Source of the DNA: Maritimibacter dapengensis
Lineage (GTDB): Bacteria > Pseudomonadota > Alphaproteobacteria > Rhodobacterales > Rhodobacteraceae
Direction: 5' to 3'
Assembly: GCF_019218265.1 (NCBI RefSeq)
Contig: NZ_JAHUZE010000001.1
Location: forward strand, 1,116,001 to 1,180,000
Length of the DNA: 64,000 nt
Positions 18,503 to 27,318 of this stretch are shown here, piece by piece. Numbering within the stretch: position 1 is the stretch's first letter; every line of letters begins with the position of its first letter. The translations under genes were made by a program, and so were the position numbers. Below the pieces are notes generated by a model. The model was given only the letters and a program-made list of their open reading frames with translations, was not told where the DNA came from and did not search any database.

Positions 18503-20158
18503 TTAGTGGCCTCCCTCGTCATGGGTGGCTTCGCCATGTTCTTCCGCCGCGTCGGCTTCGTCGCCGTGGCCTTCGTCGTCATGCGACTTGATGATCTTGG
18601 TGTTCGGCTCTTCGTTGAGCGGGCTATGCAGCACCGCGTTCACGTAGGCGTCGCGGTCGAACAGCTGGGCCGAGGTCTGGCCCACGTAATTCGTCACCGG
18701 ACCCGCGAAGATCGCCAGCGCGGCGAGCAGTCCGATGGCGGTCATGGACGGCGCGAGTGCGATGGCGCGAGGGTGATCGGGGGGCGGGGGCACCGCCTCG
18801 TCCACCGAAGGATCTGCGGAGGGGTGGGGAATGATCGAGGTGGATTTCCAAAAGAGCGTGGAGCCCGCGCGGGCGAAGCCGACAATGGTGACGAGCGAGC
18901 CTGCGAGGATCGCCGACCACGCCCAGGGCATCTCGCCCGGCACGCGCAGCGCGTCGAGGACGAGGAGCTTTCCGAGAAAGCCCGACAACGGCGGCATCCC
19001 GGCCATGGCGATGGCCGCGCCGAAGAAGAGCGCGGCAAAGAGGCCGTTTTCGGTGATCGCGGGCTGGGCCGTCAGCCGCTCGTTCGCGCGGCGGGCCAGA
19101 ACGAGGTCGCCGATGAGGAAGAGCGCGGCGGCGGCGAAGGTGGAGTGGATCAGGTAATAGAGCGCCGCCGTCGTGGCTTGCGGCGTGAAGGCGGCGATGG
19201 CGAGCATGAGCGTGCCCATCGAGCCGATCACGGAGAAGGCGATGAGCGGCATGAGGCGGCGGGTGCCGAGCACGCCCAAAGCGCCGATGGCGATGGTGAC
19301 GATCGCGGCGGGGAACAGCCAGTCTTCGGCGATGCCGTGGGTCGCGGGCACGCCGGGGCCGAAGATCAGCGTATGAACGCGCAGGATCGCGTAGGCCCCG
19401 ACCTTGGTCATGATCGCGAACAGCGCGGCGACCGGGGCGGGGGCGTTGGCATAGGTGCCGGGGAGCCAGAATTGCACCGGGAAGACGGCGGCCTTCACCG
19501 CGAAGACGATCATGAGGAGCATAGCGGCGACGCGCACAAGACCGGCTTCCTCGACAGGGACTTGCGTCAGCCGTTCGGCGAGATCGGCCATGTTCAGCGT
19601 GCCTGTCGAGGCATAGAGCGTGCCGAGGGCGAACAGAAACAGGGTCGAACCGGCGAGGTTGATGACCACGTATTGCAGGCCCGCCTGCATCCTTTCGCGC
19701 CCGCCGCCATGGATCATCAGGCCGTAGGAGGCGATCAGCAGGATTTCGAAGAACACGAAGAGGTTGAAGATGTCGCCGGTGAGGAACGCGCCGGAGATGC
19801 CCATGAGCTGAAACTGGAACAGCGCGTGGAAATGCCGCCCGCGCCTGTCCCAGCCGGTTGCGATGGCGTGGATCAGGACGATCAGTGCGAGCACCGACGT
19901 GAGGAGCACCATGAGCGCGGAAAGCCGGTCGAGGACCAGCACGATCCCGAAGGGCGCGGGCCAGTCGCCGAGGCGGTAGACGAAGGGGTCTGCGCTCGTC
20001 GAGGCGAGCATGGCGAGGCCCACGGCAATTCCGACGAAGAACAGGTTGCCCGCGACGGAAGCGGTGCGCGCGAGCTGGATGTCGTGGCGCATGACGTAGC
20101 CGATGATCGGCGCGAGCAGGGCGGGCAGGACGACCGGGGCGATGATCCAGTGGTTCAT
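18503..20158 (-). CDS. mrpD: Na+/H+ antiporter subunit D
   Basis: The 551-residue NuoN/MrpD-type proton-translocating subunit has about 14 helices. The conserved channel helices around residues 100-320 include FFEILLIASYGLMIHGGG and VKAAVFPVQFWLPGTYANAP with the functional Lys. The last 40 residues are unusually charged and His/Glu rich (SHDDEGHGDEADAAEEHGE), which may be a lineage-specific cytosolic tail able to bind metal. It overlaps mrpC by four bases. Confidence 0.96.
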   Translation of the reverse strand: MNHWIIAPVVLPALLAPIIGYVMRHDIQLARTASVAGNLFFVGIAVGLAMLASTSADPFVYRLGDWPAPFGIVLVLDRLSALMVLLTSVLALIVLIHAIATGWDRRGRHFHALFQFQLMGISGAFLTGDIFNLFVFFEILLIASYGLMIHGGGRERMQAGLQYVVINLAGSTLFLFALGTLYASTGTLNMADLAERLTQVPVEEAGLVRVAAMLLMIVFAVKAAVFPVQFWLPGTYANAPAPVAALFAIMTKVGAYAILRVHTLIFGPGVPATHGIAEDWLFPAAIVTIAIGALGVLGTRRLMPLIAFSVIGSMGTLMLAIAAFTPQATTAALYYLIHSTFAAAALFLIGDLVLARRANERLTAQPAITENGLFAALFFGAAIAMAGMPPLSGFLGKLLVLDALRVPGEMPWAWSAILAGSLVTIVGFARAGSTLFWKSTSIIPHPSADPSVDEAVPPPPDHPRAIALAPSMTAIGLLAALAIFAGPVTNYVGQTSAQLFDRDAYVNAVLHSPLNEEPNTKIIKSHDDEGHGDEADAAEEHGEATHDEGGH

Positions 20159-20529
20159 TTGCCGTCCTCCGTGGCGGTGTCATCGCTGAGGTCGTCATCC
20201 GGGTGCGGAATGTTGATCTCGTCGCTTTCGCGTTCGAGATAGGCGCCGAGCGAGACCATCACGAGAACGGCGGTCATGCCGAAGGAGATCACGATGGCGG
20301 TCAGGACGAGGGCTTGCGGCAGCGGGTCGGTGTAGGACACGTCCGCGCCGGATTTGTCGAGGATCGGCGGCATGTTCGTGGCCAGCCGCCCGGAGGCGAA
20401 CAGGAACACGTTGACCGCATAGGACAGGAGCGCGAGGCCGAGGATCACCGGAAAGGCGCGCAGGCGCAGGATCAGGTAAGTACCACCTGCGGTCAGCACG
20501 CCAATGGCGGAGGCGACGAGGATCTCCAT
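20155..20529 (-). CDS. mrpC: Na+/H+ antiporter subunit C
   Basis: The 124-residue NuoK-like subunit has three helices. LTAGGTYLILRLRAFPVILGL and DPLPQALVLTAIVISFGMTAV are the two conserved stretches of MrpC. The acidic tail is unconserved. It is one base downstream of mrpAB and overlaps mrpD by four bases. Confidence 0.95.
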   Translation of the reverse strand: MEILVASAIGVLTAGGTYLILRLRAFPVILGLALLSYAVNVFLFASGRLATNMPPILDKSGADVSYTDPLPQALVLTAIVISFGMTAVLVMVSLGAYLERESDEINIPHPDDDLSDDTATEDGK

Positions 20530-20530
20530 C

Positions 20531-23398
20531 TCAGCGCTCCTCTTCTTTTTCGCGGTCTTCGAGACGCGAGGTCGGGTCGTAATCCATCGGATCGATGTTC
20601 ACCGTCTCACCGGCATAGCGCGCGATGCGTGACAGCGAATAGAGCATCAGCATCACCGCGCCGTTCACGGCGAGGAACACCCCGAGGTCGAAGAGCGCCG
20701 CCGTCGCAAGCTCGAATTCCTCGATCGGGGGCAGGTGGACATAGCCGAAGGCCGAGGTCAGGAACGGGTGGCCCGCAAGCCACGCGCCTGCGCCGGTGAG
20801 CCCTGCGATCACAACGCCCCAGCCGATGAGCGCGTGATACTCGATCTGCTGACGGGCCATGGTCCAGCCGAAGCCCGAGGCCATGTATTGCATGAGAAGC
20901 GCGATGGCGATCACCAGACCCGCGACGAAGCCGCCGCCAGGCATGTTGTGGCCTCGGAGGAAGATGTAGACGCCGACCATGACCGCGATGGGCATCATCA
21001 CGCGGGTCGCGACCACCATCATCAGCGGGTGACGGTCGCGCGAACGGTCCTGGCTGTAATCGGTGTTACGCAGGCGGCGCGAGGCGGGACCGTTCAGAAG
21101 CGCCTCCATCAGCGCGAAGATGATCAGGCCCGCGATGCCGAGCACGATGATTTCGCCGTAGGTGTCATAGCCGCGGAAATCGACGAGGATCACGTTCACG
21201 ACGTTCGTCCCGCCGCCGCCGTCATAGGAATTGGCGAGGTGATAGTCCGAGATCACCGACATGTCGCGCAGGAGGAAGGCATAGGCGAGCGCCGCCACGC
21301 CGCCGCCCGCGCCGAGCGCGATGATCCCGTCGCGGATGCGCAGGCCGAGCGGGCTTTCCTTGGGCGTCGTCTTCGGCAGGAAGTGGAGCGCGAGCAGCAG
21401 GAGCATGATCGTCACCGTCTCCACGGAAATCTGCGTGAGCGCGAGGTCGGGGGCGGAGAGATAGACGAAGCCCGCCGAGATCATCAGGCCGATGATGCCG
21501 ATGATGACGAGCGAGCCGAAGCGGTTGCGGTGCATCAGGACCACGGCGAGCGTGGCGGCGACGAGCAGCACGTAGCCGATGGCGACGACAGGCGGGATCG
21601 GGAGCAGGCCGCGCGTAACGTCGGGCATCCCGCCGCCAGTCCAGGCGACGAAGCCCGCCACCACCGTCACCGCGACGAAGATCGCGAGGTAGCGCGAGAT
21701 TGCACCGTTGTGTGTGGTATCGGTCACCCAGCGCGCGCCGGACACGGCCCAGCCGATGAGCCGGTCGAAGATCGCCTTAGCTTCGGGGCGGGGCGCGCGG
21801 AGCCACGCCGCATCGAGCGGTCGGTGCAGGACGAGGAGGATCGCACCACCAATGATCGCGGCGATGGACATGAAGAGCGCGGGCGTGACGCCGTGCCAGA
21901 TCTTGAGATGCGGATGAAGGTCCGCGCCGGTCACGGCGTTGGCCGCCATGGTCACCACCGGCTCTGCGATCCACGGCATGACGCCGATCAGGATGACCAG
22001 AACGGTGAGGAACGCGGGCGCCAGCCACATGCCGCGCGGCGGGTCATGGGGGTGGTGCGGATAATCGTCGCGCACCGGTCCGCCGAAGGTATGGAAGATG
22101 AACCTCAGGCTGTAACCGACCGACAACAAAGCGCCAATCGTCGCCAGGGCGGGCACGATCCAGGGGTTTTCGAACCAATAGGTGTGCGAGGCTTCTTCCA
22201 GCATCATTTCCTTGGACAGGAAGCCGTTGAAGAGCGGTATCCCGGCCATCGACAGCGCGGCGAGCGTGCCGATCGTGGCGGTGATCGGCATGAGCTTGGC
22301 CAGCCCGCCGAGCCGCTTGATGTCGCGGGTATGGGTTTCGTGGTCCACGATCCCGGCGGTCATGAAGAGCGCGGCTTTGAACGTCAGGTGGTTGATGATG
22401 TGGAACACGGCAGCGATGGCGGCGGCTTCGGTTCCGAAGCCCAGAAGCATCGTCAGAAGGCCGAGATGCGAGACGGTGGAGAAGGCGAGGAGCGCCTTCA
22501 GATCGTCCTTGAAGAGCGCGATGAGCGCACCGAGGACCATCGTAATGAGGCCGACCGTCGCGACGATGTAGAACCAGGGCTCGGTGCCCGCGAGCGCGGG
22601 CCACATGCGGGCCATGAGGAACACGCCCGCCTTCACCATGGTCGCGGAGTGAAGGTAGGCCGAAACCGGGGTCGGTGCGGCCATGGCGTGGGGCAACCAG
22701 AAATGGAACGGGAATTGCGCGGATTTCGTGAAGGCCCCGAGCAGGATCAGGATGAGCGCGGGGAGATACCATTCCGACGCCTTGATCTGATCCCCCGCGG
22801 CGAGAATATCCGTGAGCTCATAGCTTCCAACGATATTGCCGAGGATCAGCATCCCGCCGATCATCGCAAGCCCCCCCGCGCCGGTCACGGTCAGCGCCAT
22901 GCGCGCGCCCTGACGGCCCTCGGGCAGGTGCTTCCAATAGCCGATGAGCAGGAAGGAGGAGAGCGACGTCAGCTCCCAGAACACCAGCAAAAGCAGGATG
23001 TTGTTGGACAGGACGATGCCCAGCATCGCGCCCTGGAACAAAAGCAGATAGGTGTAGAACTGCCCCATCGGGTCTTCGCCCGACAGGTAGAAGCGTGCGT
23101 AGAGCGTGATGAGCAGGCCGACGCCGAGGATCATCACGGCGAAGAGCATGCCGAGTCCGTCGAGGAAGAACGACGCGGACAGGCCCAGTTGGGGAAGCCA
23201 GGTGATCTCTTTGGTGATGACCTCGCCAGCCATGACGGCGGGCAGGTGGGTCAGGAGCATCACGAGGGCGAGGGCGGTCGGTATGGCCGTGAAGGTTGCG
23301 CAGGCATTACGGCCTGCACGGATCATGACCCCCGGAACCAGCGCGCCCAGGAAGGGCAACATTGCTATTACCGGAAGAAATCCACCTCCGTCGCCCAT
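20531..23398 (-). CDS. mrpA: Na+/H+ antiporter subunit A/B fusion
   Basis: This 955-residue protein is the large NuoL/MrpA subunit. It has about 20 helices, with LLFQGAMLGIVLSNNILLLLVFWELTS and FWLPHAMAAPTPVSAYLHSATMVKAG as channel signatures, fused to a C-terminal MrpB domain from about residue 789 (RHPLMMVVATRVMMPIAV, RGHNMPGGGFVAGL). The fusion is typical of alphaproteobacterial PhaAB. The ATG at 23398 follows AGGGGGATCGA and begins MGDGGGFLPVIAML; the frame is open 33 codons further up without support. It is the first gene of the seven-subunit, six-gene operon. Confidence 0.96.
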   Translation of the reverse strand: MGDGGGFLPVIAMLPFLGALVPGVMIRAGRNACATFTAIPTALALVMLLTHLPAVMAGEVITKEITWLPQLGLSASFFLDGLGMLFAVMILGVGLLITLYARFYLSGEDPMGQFYTYLLLFQGAMLGIVLSNNILLLLVFWELTSLSSFLLIGYWKHLPEGRQGARMALTVTGAGGLAMIGGMLILGNIVGSYELTDILAAGDQIKASEWYLPALILILLGAFTKSAQFPFHFWLPHAMAAPTPVSAYLHSATMVKAGVFLMARMWPALAGTEPWFYIVATVGLITMVLGALIALFKDDLKALLAFSTVSHLGLLTMLLGFGTEAAAIAAVFHIINHLTFKAALFMTAGIVDHETHTRDIKRLGGLAKLMPITATIGTLAALSMAGIPLFNGFLSKEMMLEEASHTYWFENPWIVPALATIGALLSVGYSLRFIFHTFGGPVRDDYPHHPHDPPRGMWLAPAFLTVLVILIGVMPWIAEPVVTMAANAVTGADLHPHLKIWHGVTPALFMSIAAIIGGAILLVLHRPLDAAWLRAPRPEAKAIFDRLIGWAVSGARWVTDTTHNGAISRYLAIFVAVTVVAGFVAWTGGGMPDVTRGLLPIPPVVAIGYVLLVAATLAVVLMHRNRFGSLVIIGIIGLMISAGFVYLSAPDLALTQISVETVTIMLLLLALHFLPKTTPKESPLGLRIRDGIIALGAGGGVAALAYAFLLRDMSVISDYHLANSYDGGGGTNVVNVILVDFRGYDTYGEIIVLGIAGLIIFALMEALLNGPASRRLRNTDYSQDRSRDRHPLMMVVATRVMMPIAVMVGVYIFLRGHNMPGGGFVAGLVIAIALLMQYMASGFGWTMARQQIEYHALIGWGVVIAGLTGAGAWLAGHPFLTSAFGYVHLPPIEEFELATAALFDLGVFLAVNGAVMLMLYSLSRIARYAGETVNIDPMDYDPTSRLEDREKEEER

Positions 23399-23751
23399 TC
23401 GATCCCCCTGATTCCGCGCGTTTCGTTTTTCTTCCCGCGTGTTTAGCAAGTCGGGCGATGGGGGCCAAGGTAGACCGGGCCGGTGGTCATAACACAATCG
23501 TTAGTGATGGGGCTCCGACGCAGGTGGCGGGAGATGGTTCAGGGCCTCGCGGGATGTTCGATGGGGGGGCAGGGACTGCGCCAGACGCTTTGCGACGGGC
23601 CGGCGCATTGGAGAGGACCTCGGTTCCCGCCCCATGGGTGGTCACGGGGGCGGTCTACGATATTTCGACGTGTTCTCAGATTGTTGGGAGGTTTCCATCG
23701 ACACGTTCGGCCGCGCGTCATTGTGCGCCCGGGCGGCCGTGCAACGGGTCG
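23399..23751. other. non-coding region between mrpA and hpaR
   Basis: These 353 bases lie upstream of mrpA and downstream of hpaR, both on the minus strand. They should contain the mrp promoter and the hpaR terminator. I see no convincing gene, repeat or strong hairpin with a U-tract; one GC-rich inverted repeat (CGGCCGC near 23706 with GCGGCCG near 23735) may end hpaR transcription. Confidence 0.5.
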
Positions 23752-24216
23752 TCACCTTTTTTCGGAAAGGCTGACGATCAGCGTGTCGATCTCATCGAGA
23801 AGGGTCTCGATCCGTTGCGCTCCGATCAGGCCCTCGATCTCTTTGTAGATCTCGGCACTTTCGGGGGCGACCTCGGCGAGAAAGGCAGACCCGGCCCTCG
23901 TCAGGCTGATCAAGGACCGCCGTCCGTCGCCCGGATCCTTGCGCAATTCGATGAAACCACGGGTTTCGAGCGTTTTCAGGATGCGGGACAGGGACGGGGC
24001 GAGAATCGCCGCGCCCTCGGCCAGTTCCGACGCGTCGATGGAGTCGGCTTCATCCAGCACTCTGAGCACGCGCCATTGCTGCTCGGTCACGCCATGTCGA
24101 TGAAGCATTGGCCGAAAGCGGTCCATCACCGTTTCGCGTGCGCGCAAGAGCGCCATCGGAAGCGTTCGCCGGGTGCGCGACAGCGCGGTGATCGGCTTTT
24201 TCTCGATACTGCTCAT
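23752..24216 (-). CDS. hpaR: MarR-family regulator HpaR (homoprotocatechuate catabolism)
   Basis: The 154-residue protein is a winged-helix MarR regulator. The HTH spans about 45-85 (DASELAEGAAILAPSLSRILKTLE) and the wing contains DPGDGRRSLISLT. The N-terminal RTLPMALLRARE and the context match HpaR, which represses the meta-cleavage operon of 4-hydroxyphenylacetate until substrate binds. It is transcribed divergently from hpaF, and the 12-base palindrome at 24285-24296 between them is the obvious operator candidate, also allowing autorepression. Confidence 0.9.
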   Translation of the reverse strand: MSSIEKKPITALSRTRRTLPMALLRARETVMDRFRPMLHRHGVTEQQWRVLRVLDEADSIDASELAEGAAILAPSLSRILKTLETRGFIELRKDPGDGRRSLISLTRAGSAFLAEVAPESAEIYKEIEGLIGAQRIETLLDEIDTLIVSLSEKR

Positions 24217-24284
24217 GGATCCGCCGCCTTTCAGCCTGTGTCAGAACTATTTCACAAGTTAACCATTGACAAGAGTCGCATTGC

Positions 24285-24296
24285 TTAACATGTTAA
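24285..24296. promoter_or_regulatory. candidate HpaR operator (hpaR/hpaF intergenic)
   Basis: TTAACATGTTAA is a perfect 12-base palindrome in the divergent promoter region. A TTGACA (24266-24271) precedes it, so the operator would cover the -10 region of the hpaF promoter. Eleven of the 12 bases recur before the second dioxygenase gene (29805-29816). Assignment to HpaR is inference from position and from the palindromic sites MarR proteins use. Confidence 0.7.
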
Positions 24297-24314
24297 CTGA
24301 AAGGGGGGCGAATC

Positions 24315-24734
24315 TTGCCGCATATGCATGTCGAGTATTCTCAAGGGCTGGACGCCGAGGGGACATTGGAGGCCCTGTGTCGTGCGCTTCACGGCGCGAT
24401 GATCGACGCGACGATATTCCCGGTGGCCGGGATTCGTGTGCGTGCGTTCAGGGCGGATTACTGCATCGTGGCGGACGGGCATCCCGAGAACGATTTCGTC
24501 GCCATGACTTTGACCGTCGGGGCAGGTCGCACGACGGAGGCTTTGAAAGAGGCCGGCGACAGGATTTTCGACGCTGCACAGAAGGTGCTCGCTTACCGCC
24601 TTGCCGAACCGCATTTCGCCTTGTCGCTGGATATCCGGGTCTCGGATCCGGCGCTCAGCTGGAAAGATACACCGATCCACGCCCGGCTGTCGTCCGAAGC
24701 GGGCGCAGCTGGCACGGGCAAGATGAAGGACTGA
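24315..24734 (+). CDS. hpaF: 5-carboxymethyl-2-hydroxymuconate isomerase
   Basis: HpaF tautomerises 5-carboxymethyl-2-hydroxymuconate in the homoprotocatechuate pathway. It belongs to the tautomerase superfamily, in which the N-terminal proline freed by methionine removal is the catalytic base. Here the start must be the TTG at 24315, because it gives M-P-H-M-H-V-E-Y, matching the MPH-x-x-VEY start of the family; the ATG nine bases later would remove Pro1. AAGGGGGG lies six bases before the TTG. The 139-residue length is normal. It is the first gene of the hpaFEDGHI operon. Confidence 0.9.
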   Translation: MPHMHVEYSQGLDAEGTLEALCRALHGAMIDATIFPVAGIRVRAFRADYCIVADGHPENDFVAMTLTVGAGRTTEALKEAGDRIFDAAQKVLAYRLAEPHFALSLDIRVSDPALSWKDTPIHARLSSEAGAAGTGKMKD

Positions 24735-24738
24735 ACCG

Positions 24739-26247
24739 ATGACACTTGAAAGCAACATCGCGCAGGCCAGGGAATACATGGCCCGCTTCGCCGCCGAAGG
24801 TGTGATGAACCACATCGACGGCGAGAACGTTCCGGCAAAGTCGGGCAAGACGTTTCAGACCGTGTGTCCGGTGGACCTGTCGAAGCTGGCCGAGGTCGCC
24901 AAGGGGGGCGAGGCGGATATCGACGCCGCCGTCGCCGCCGCGAAGGCGGCCTTTCCGGTCTGGTCTAAGACGCCGGGCGCCGAACGCCGCAAGATCCTGA
25001 TCAAGGTCGCGGAGGCCATCGAAGCCCGCGCCGAGGAGATCGCCTTCACCGAGTGCATGGATACCGGGCAGGCGCTTCGTTTCATGTCCAAGGCGGCCAT
25101 GCGTGGCGCGGCGAATTTCCGGTTTTTCGCGGATCAGGCACCTGCTGCCGAGGATGGCGCGGTCACGCGCACGCCGACGCAGATGAACACGACGTCGCGC
25201 CGCCCCATCGGGCCGGTGGGTGTCATCACGCCGTGGAACACGCCGTTCATGCTGTCGACCTGGAAAATCGCGCCGGCGCTCGCTTCGGGCTGCACGGTGG
25301 TCCACAAGCCCGCCGAGTTCAGCCCGATGACCGCGAAACTCCTGGTCGAGATTGCCGAGAGCGCGGGCCTGCCAAGGGGCGTGCTGAATGTCGTCAACGG
25401 ATTTGGCGAAGACGCGGGCAAGCGTTTGACCGAGCATCCCGACATCAAGGCCATCGCTTTCGTCGGTGAAAGCCGCACCGGGTCCATGATCATGGCGCAG
25501 GGGGCAAAGACGCTCAAACGCGTGCATTTCGAGTTGGGCGGCAAGAACCCCGTCATCGTCTTCGACGATGCCGATCTCGAGCGGGCGGTGGATGCGGCGA
25601 CCTTCATGATCTACTCGCTCAACGGTGAGCGCTGCACGTCTTCGTCGCGCCTGTTGGTGCAGGACAGCATCTACGACGACGTCACGGCTCGCGTGGCCGA
25701 GGTCGCCCGCCGGATCAAGGTCGGGCACCCGCTCGACCCGGACACCGTTGTCGGGCCGCTGATCCACCCCGAGCATGAAGCCAAGGTGCTGTCCTATTTC
25801 GAGAAGGCCCGAGAAGAGGGCGCGACCATCGCGGCCGGGGGCGACAAGATCGGCGAGGCGGGGTGCTACGTCGCGCCCACTCTGTTCACGGGCGCGACAA
25901 ATGACATGGCCGTGGCGCAGGAGGAAATCTTCGGCCCGGTTCTGACCGCGATCCCGTTCAAAGATGAAGAAGACGCGCTCGCGATCGCCAATGACGTGCA
26001 ATACGGGCTTGCCGCATACCTGTGGACCAACGACCTGAACCGCGCCATGCGGATGACCGACTCGCTCGAAGCGGGAATGATGTGGGTGAACTCGGAAAAC
26101 ATCCGGCACCTGCCCACGCCCTTCGGTGGCGTCAAAGCCAGCGGCATCGGGCGGGACGGGGGTGACTGGTCATTCGATTTCTACATGGAAACCGTGAACG
26201 TCAGCTTCCCGCGCGCCAGCCACAAGATCCCCAAGCTCGGCGGTTGA
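24739..26247 (+). CDS. hpaE: 5-carboxymethyl-2-hydroxymuconate semialdehyde dehydrogenase
   Basis: The 502-residue aldehyde dehydrogenase oxidises the ring-cleavage semialdehyde with NAD+. It shows TPWNTP (164-169), the general base Glu265 in FELGGKNP and catalytic Cys299 in GERCTSSSR. The FGGVKASGIGRDGG segment and the C-terminus VSFPRASHKIPKLG fit the HpaE branch. It starts four bases after hpaF. Confidence 0.95.
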   Translation: MTLESNIAQAREYMARFAAEGVMNHIDGENVPAKSGKTFQTVCPVDLSKLAEVAKGGEADIDAAVAAAKAAFPVWSKTPGAERRKILIKVAEAIEARAEEIAFTECMDTGQALRFMSKAAMRGAANFRFFADQAPAAEDGAVTRTPTQMNTTSRRPIGPVGVITPWNTPFMLSTWKIAPALASGCTVVHKPAEFSPMTAKLLVEIAESAGLPRGVLNVVNGFGEDAGKRLTEHPDIKAIAFVGESRTGSMIMAQGAKTLKRVHFELGGKNPVIVFDDADLERAVDAATFMIYSLNGERCTSSSRLLVQDSIYDDVTARVAEVARRIKVGHPLDPDTVVGPLIHPEHEAKVLSYFEKAREEGATIAAGGDKIGEAGCYVAPTLFTGATNDMAVAQEEIFGPVLTAIPFKDEEDALAIANDVQYGLAAYLWTNDLNRAMRMTDSLEAGMMWVNSENIRHLPTPFGGVKASGIGRDGGDWSFDFYMETVNVSFPRASHKIPKLGG

Positions 26248-26283
26248 ACGCCCGGCACACGATTGTCCAAAGGGAGAGAGACC

Positions 26284-27264
26284 ATGCCCATTCCGGCCCC
26301 GAACCTGTATCCGCCGTTCAACATCATCCGCTTGAGCCATGTCGACTTCGGCGTCACCGACCTCGCCGCCTCGAAGGCGTTCTATGTCGACACGCTGGGG
26401 CTTCAGATCACAGATGAAGATTCGAACACCGTCTACCTGCGCGCGATGGAAGAGCGCGGCCACCACTGCATGGTCCTGCACAAATCTGACGCGGCGCATG
26501 TCAAATCGCTGTCGTTCAAGGTCTTCGACGAAGAGCAACTCGACAAGGCGGAAGCCTGGTTCGCGGCAAAGGGGCATGAGACCACTTGGGTCGAACGCCC
26601 ATACCAGGGGCGGACGCTGGCCACGCATGACCATCTTGGGATGCCGATCGAGTTCTATTTCAAAATGGACAGGCTGGATCCGATCCACCAGAAATACGCG
26701 CTCTACAAGGGCGTGAAGCCGTTGCGCATCGACCATTTCAACTGCTTCGTGCCGGATGTCGACGACGCCGTGGGTTTCTACAACGAAATCGGCTTTCGGG
26801 TGACTGAATATACCGAGGACGCGGAAAGCGAACGGCTCTGGGCTGCCTGGACCCACCGCAAGGGCGGCGTACATGATATCGCCTTCACCAACGGCACTGG
26901 CCCGCGTCTGCACCATACGGCGTTCTGGGTGCCGACACCGCTGAACATCATCGATCTGCTCGACCTGATGTCGACCACTGGGTATGTCACCAATATCGAA
27001 CGTGGACCGGGGCGGCATGGCATCTCCAACGCCTTCTTTCTGTATATCCTCGACCCCGATGGCCATCGGATCGAGATTTACTGCTCGGATTACCAGACGG
27101 TCGACCCCGACCTCGAAGCGATCAAATGGGATCTCAAGGACCCGCAGCGCCAGACCTTGTGGGGAGCGCCTGCACCACGCAGCTGGTTTGAACATGGTTC
27201 GGTCTTCGAGGGGCTCGACACGACCGAGTCCGACCTCGGCGCATCGCCCATCATCGCACCGTGA
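26284..27264 (+). CDS. homoprotocatechuate 2,3-dioxygenase, type I (vicinal-oxygen-chelate) extradiol enzyme
   Basis: The 326-residue enzyme has two VOC domain pairs, with the metal facial triad at His151 (RIDHFNC), His211 (LHHTAF) and Glu264 (HRIEIYC). The spacing matches the Brevibacterium/Arthrobacter homoprotocatechuate dioxygenases that use Fe(II) or Mn(II), and ERGPGRHGISNAFFLYILDPDG is nearly diagnostic. It cleaves 3,4-dihydroxyphenylacetate next to the diol. The ATG at 26284 follows GGGAGAGAGACC. The cluster also holds an unrelated LigB-type enzyme for the same reaction (29837-30691), which is why I leave the symbol blank here. Confidence 0.92.
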   Translation: MPIPAPNLYPPFNIIRLSHVDFGVTDLAASKAFYVDTLGLQITDEDSNTVYLRAMEERGHHCMVLHKSDAAHVKSLSFKVFDEEQLDKAEAWFAAKGHETTWVERPYQGRTLATHDHLGMPIEFYFKMDRLDPIHQKYALYKGVKPLRIDHFNCFVPDVDDAVGFYNEIGFRVTEYTEDAESERLWAAWTHRKGGVHDIAFTNGTGPRLHHTAFWVPTPLNIIDLLDLMSTTGYVTNIERGPGRHGISNAFFLYILDPDGHRIEIYCSDYQTVDPDLEAIKWDLKDPQRQTLWGAPAPRSWFEHGSVFEGLDTTESDLGASPIIAP

Positions 27265-27318
27265 GGCCCGGATGTTGACAGATCCGGCGTTTCGACAGAC
27301 TTGCCTGAGGAGTTCACC

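Noticed and set aside
20735-23446. A 903-codon open frame on the plus strand opposite mrpA (and a 743-codon one at 18011-20242 opposite mrpD)
   Set aside because: Both are antisense to well-conserved Mrp subunits, have low-complexity Arg/His/Asp/Glu-rich translations typical of high-GC shadow frames, and resemble no protein family.
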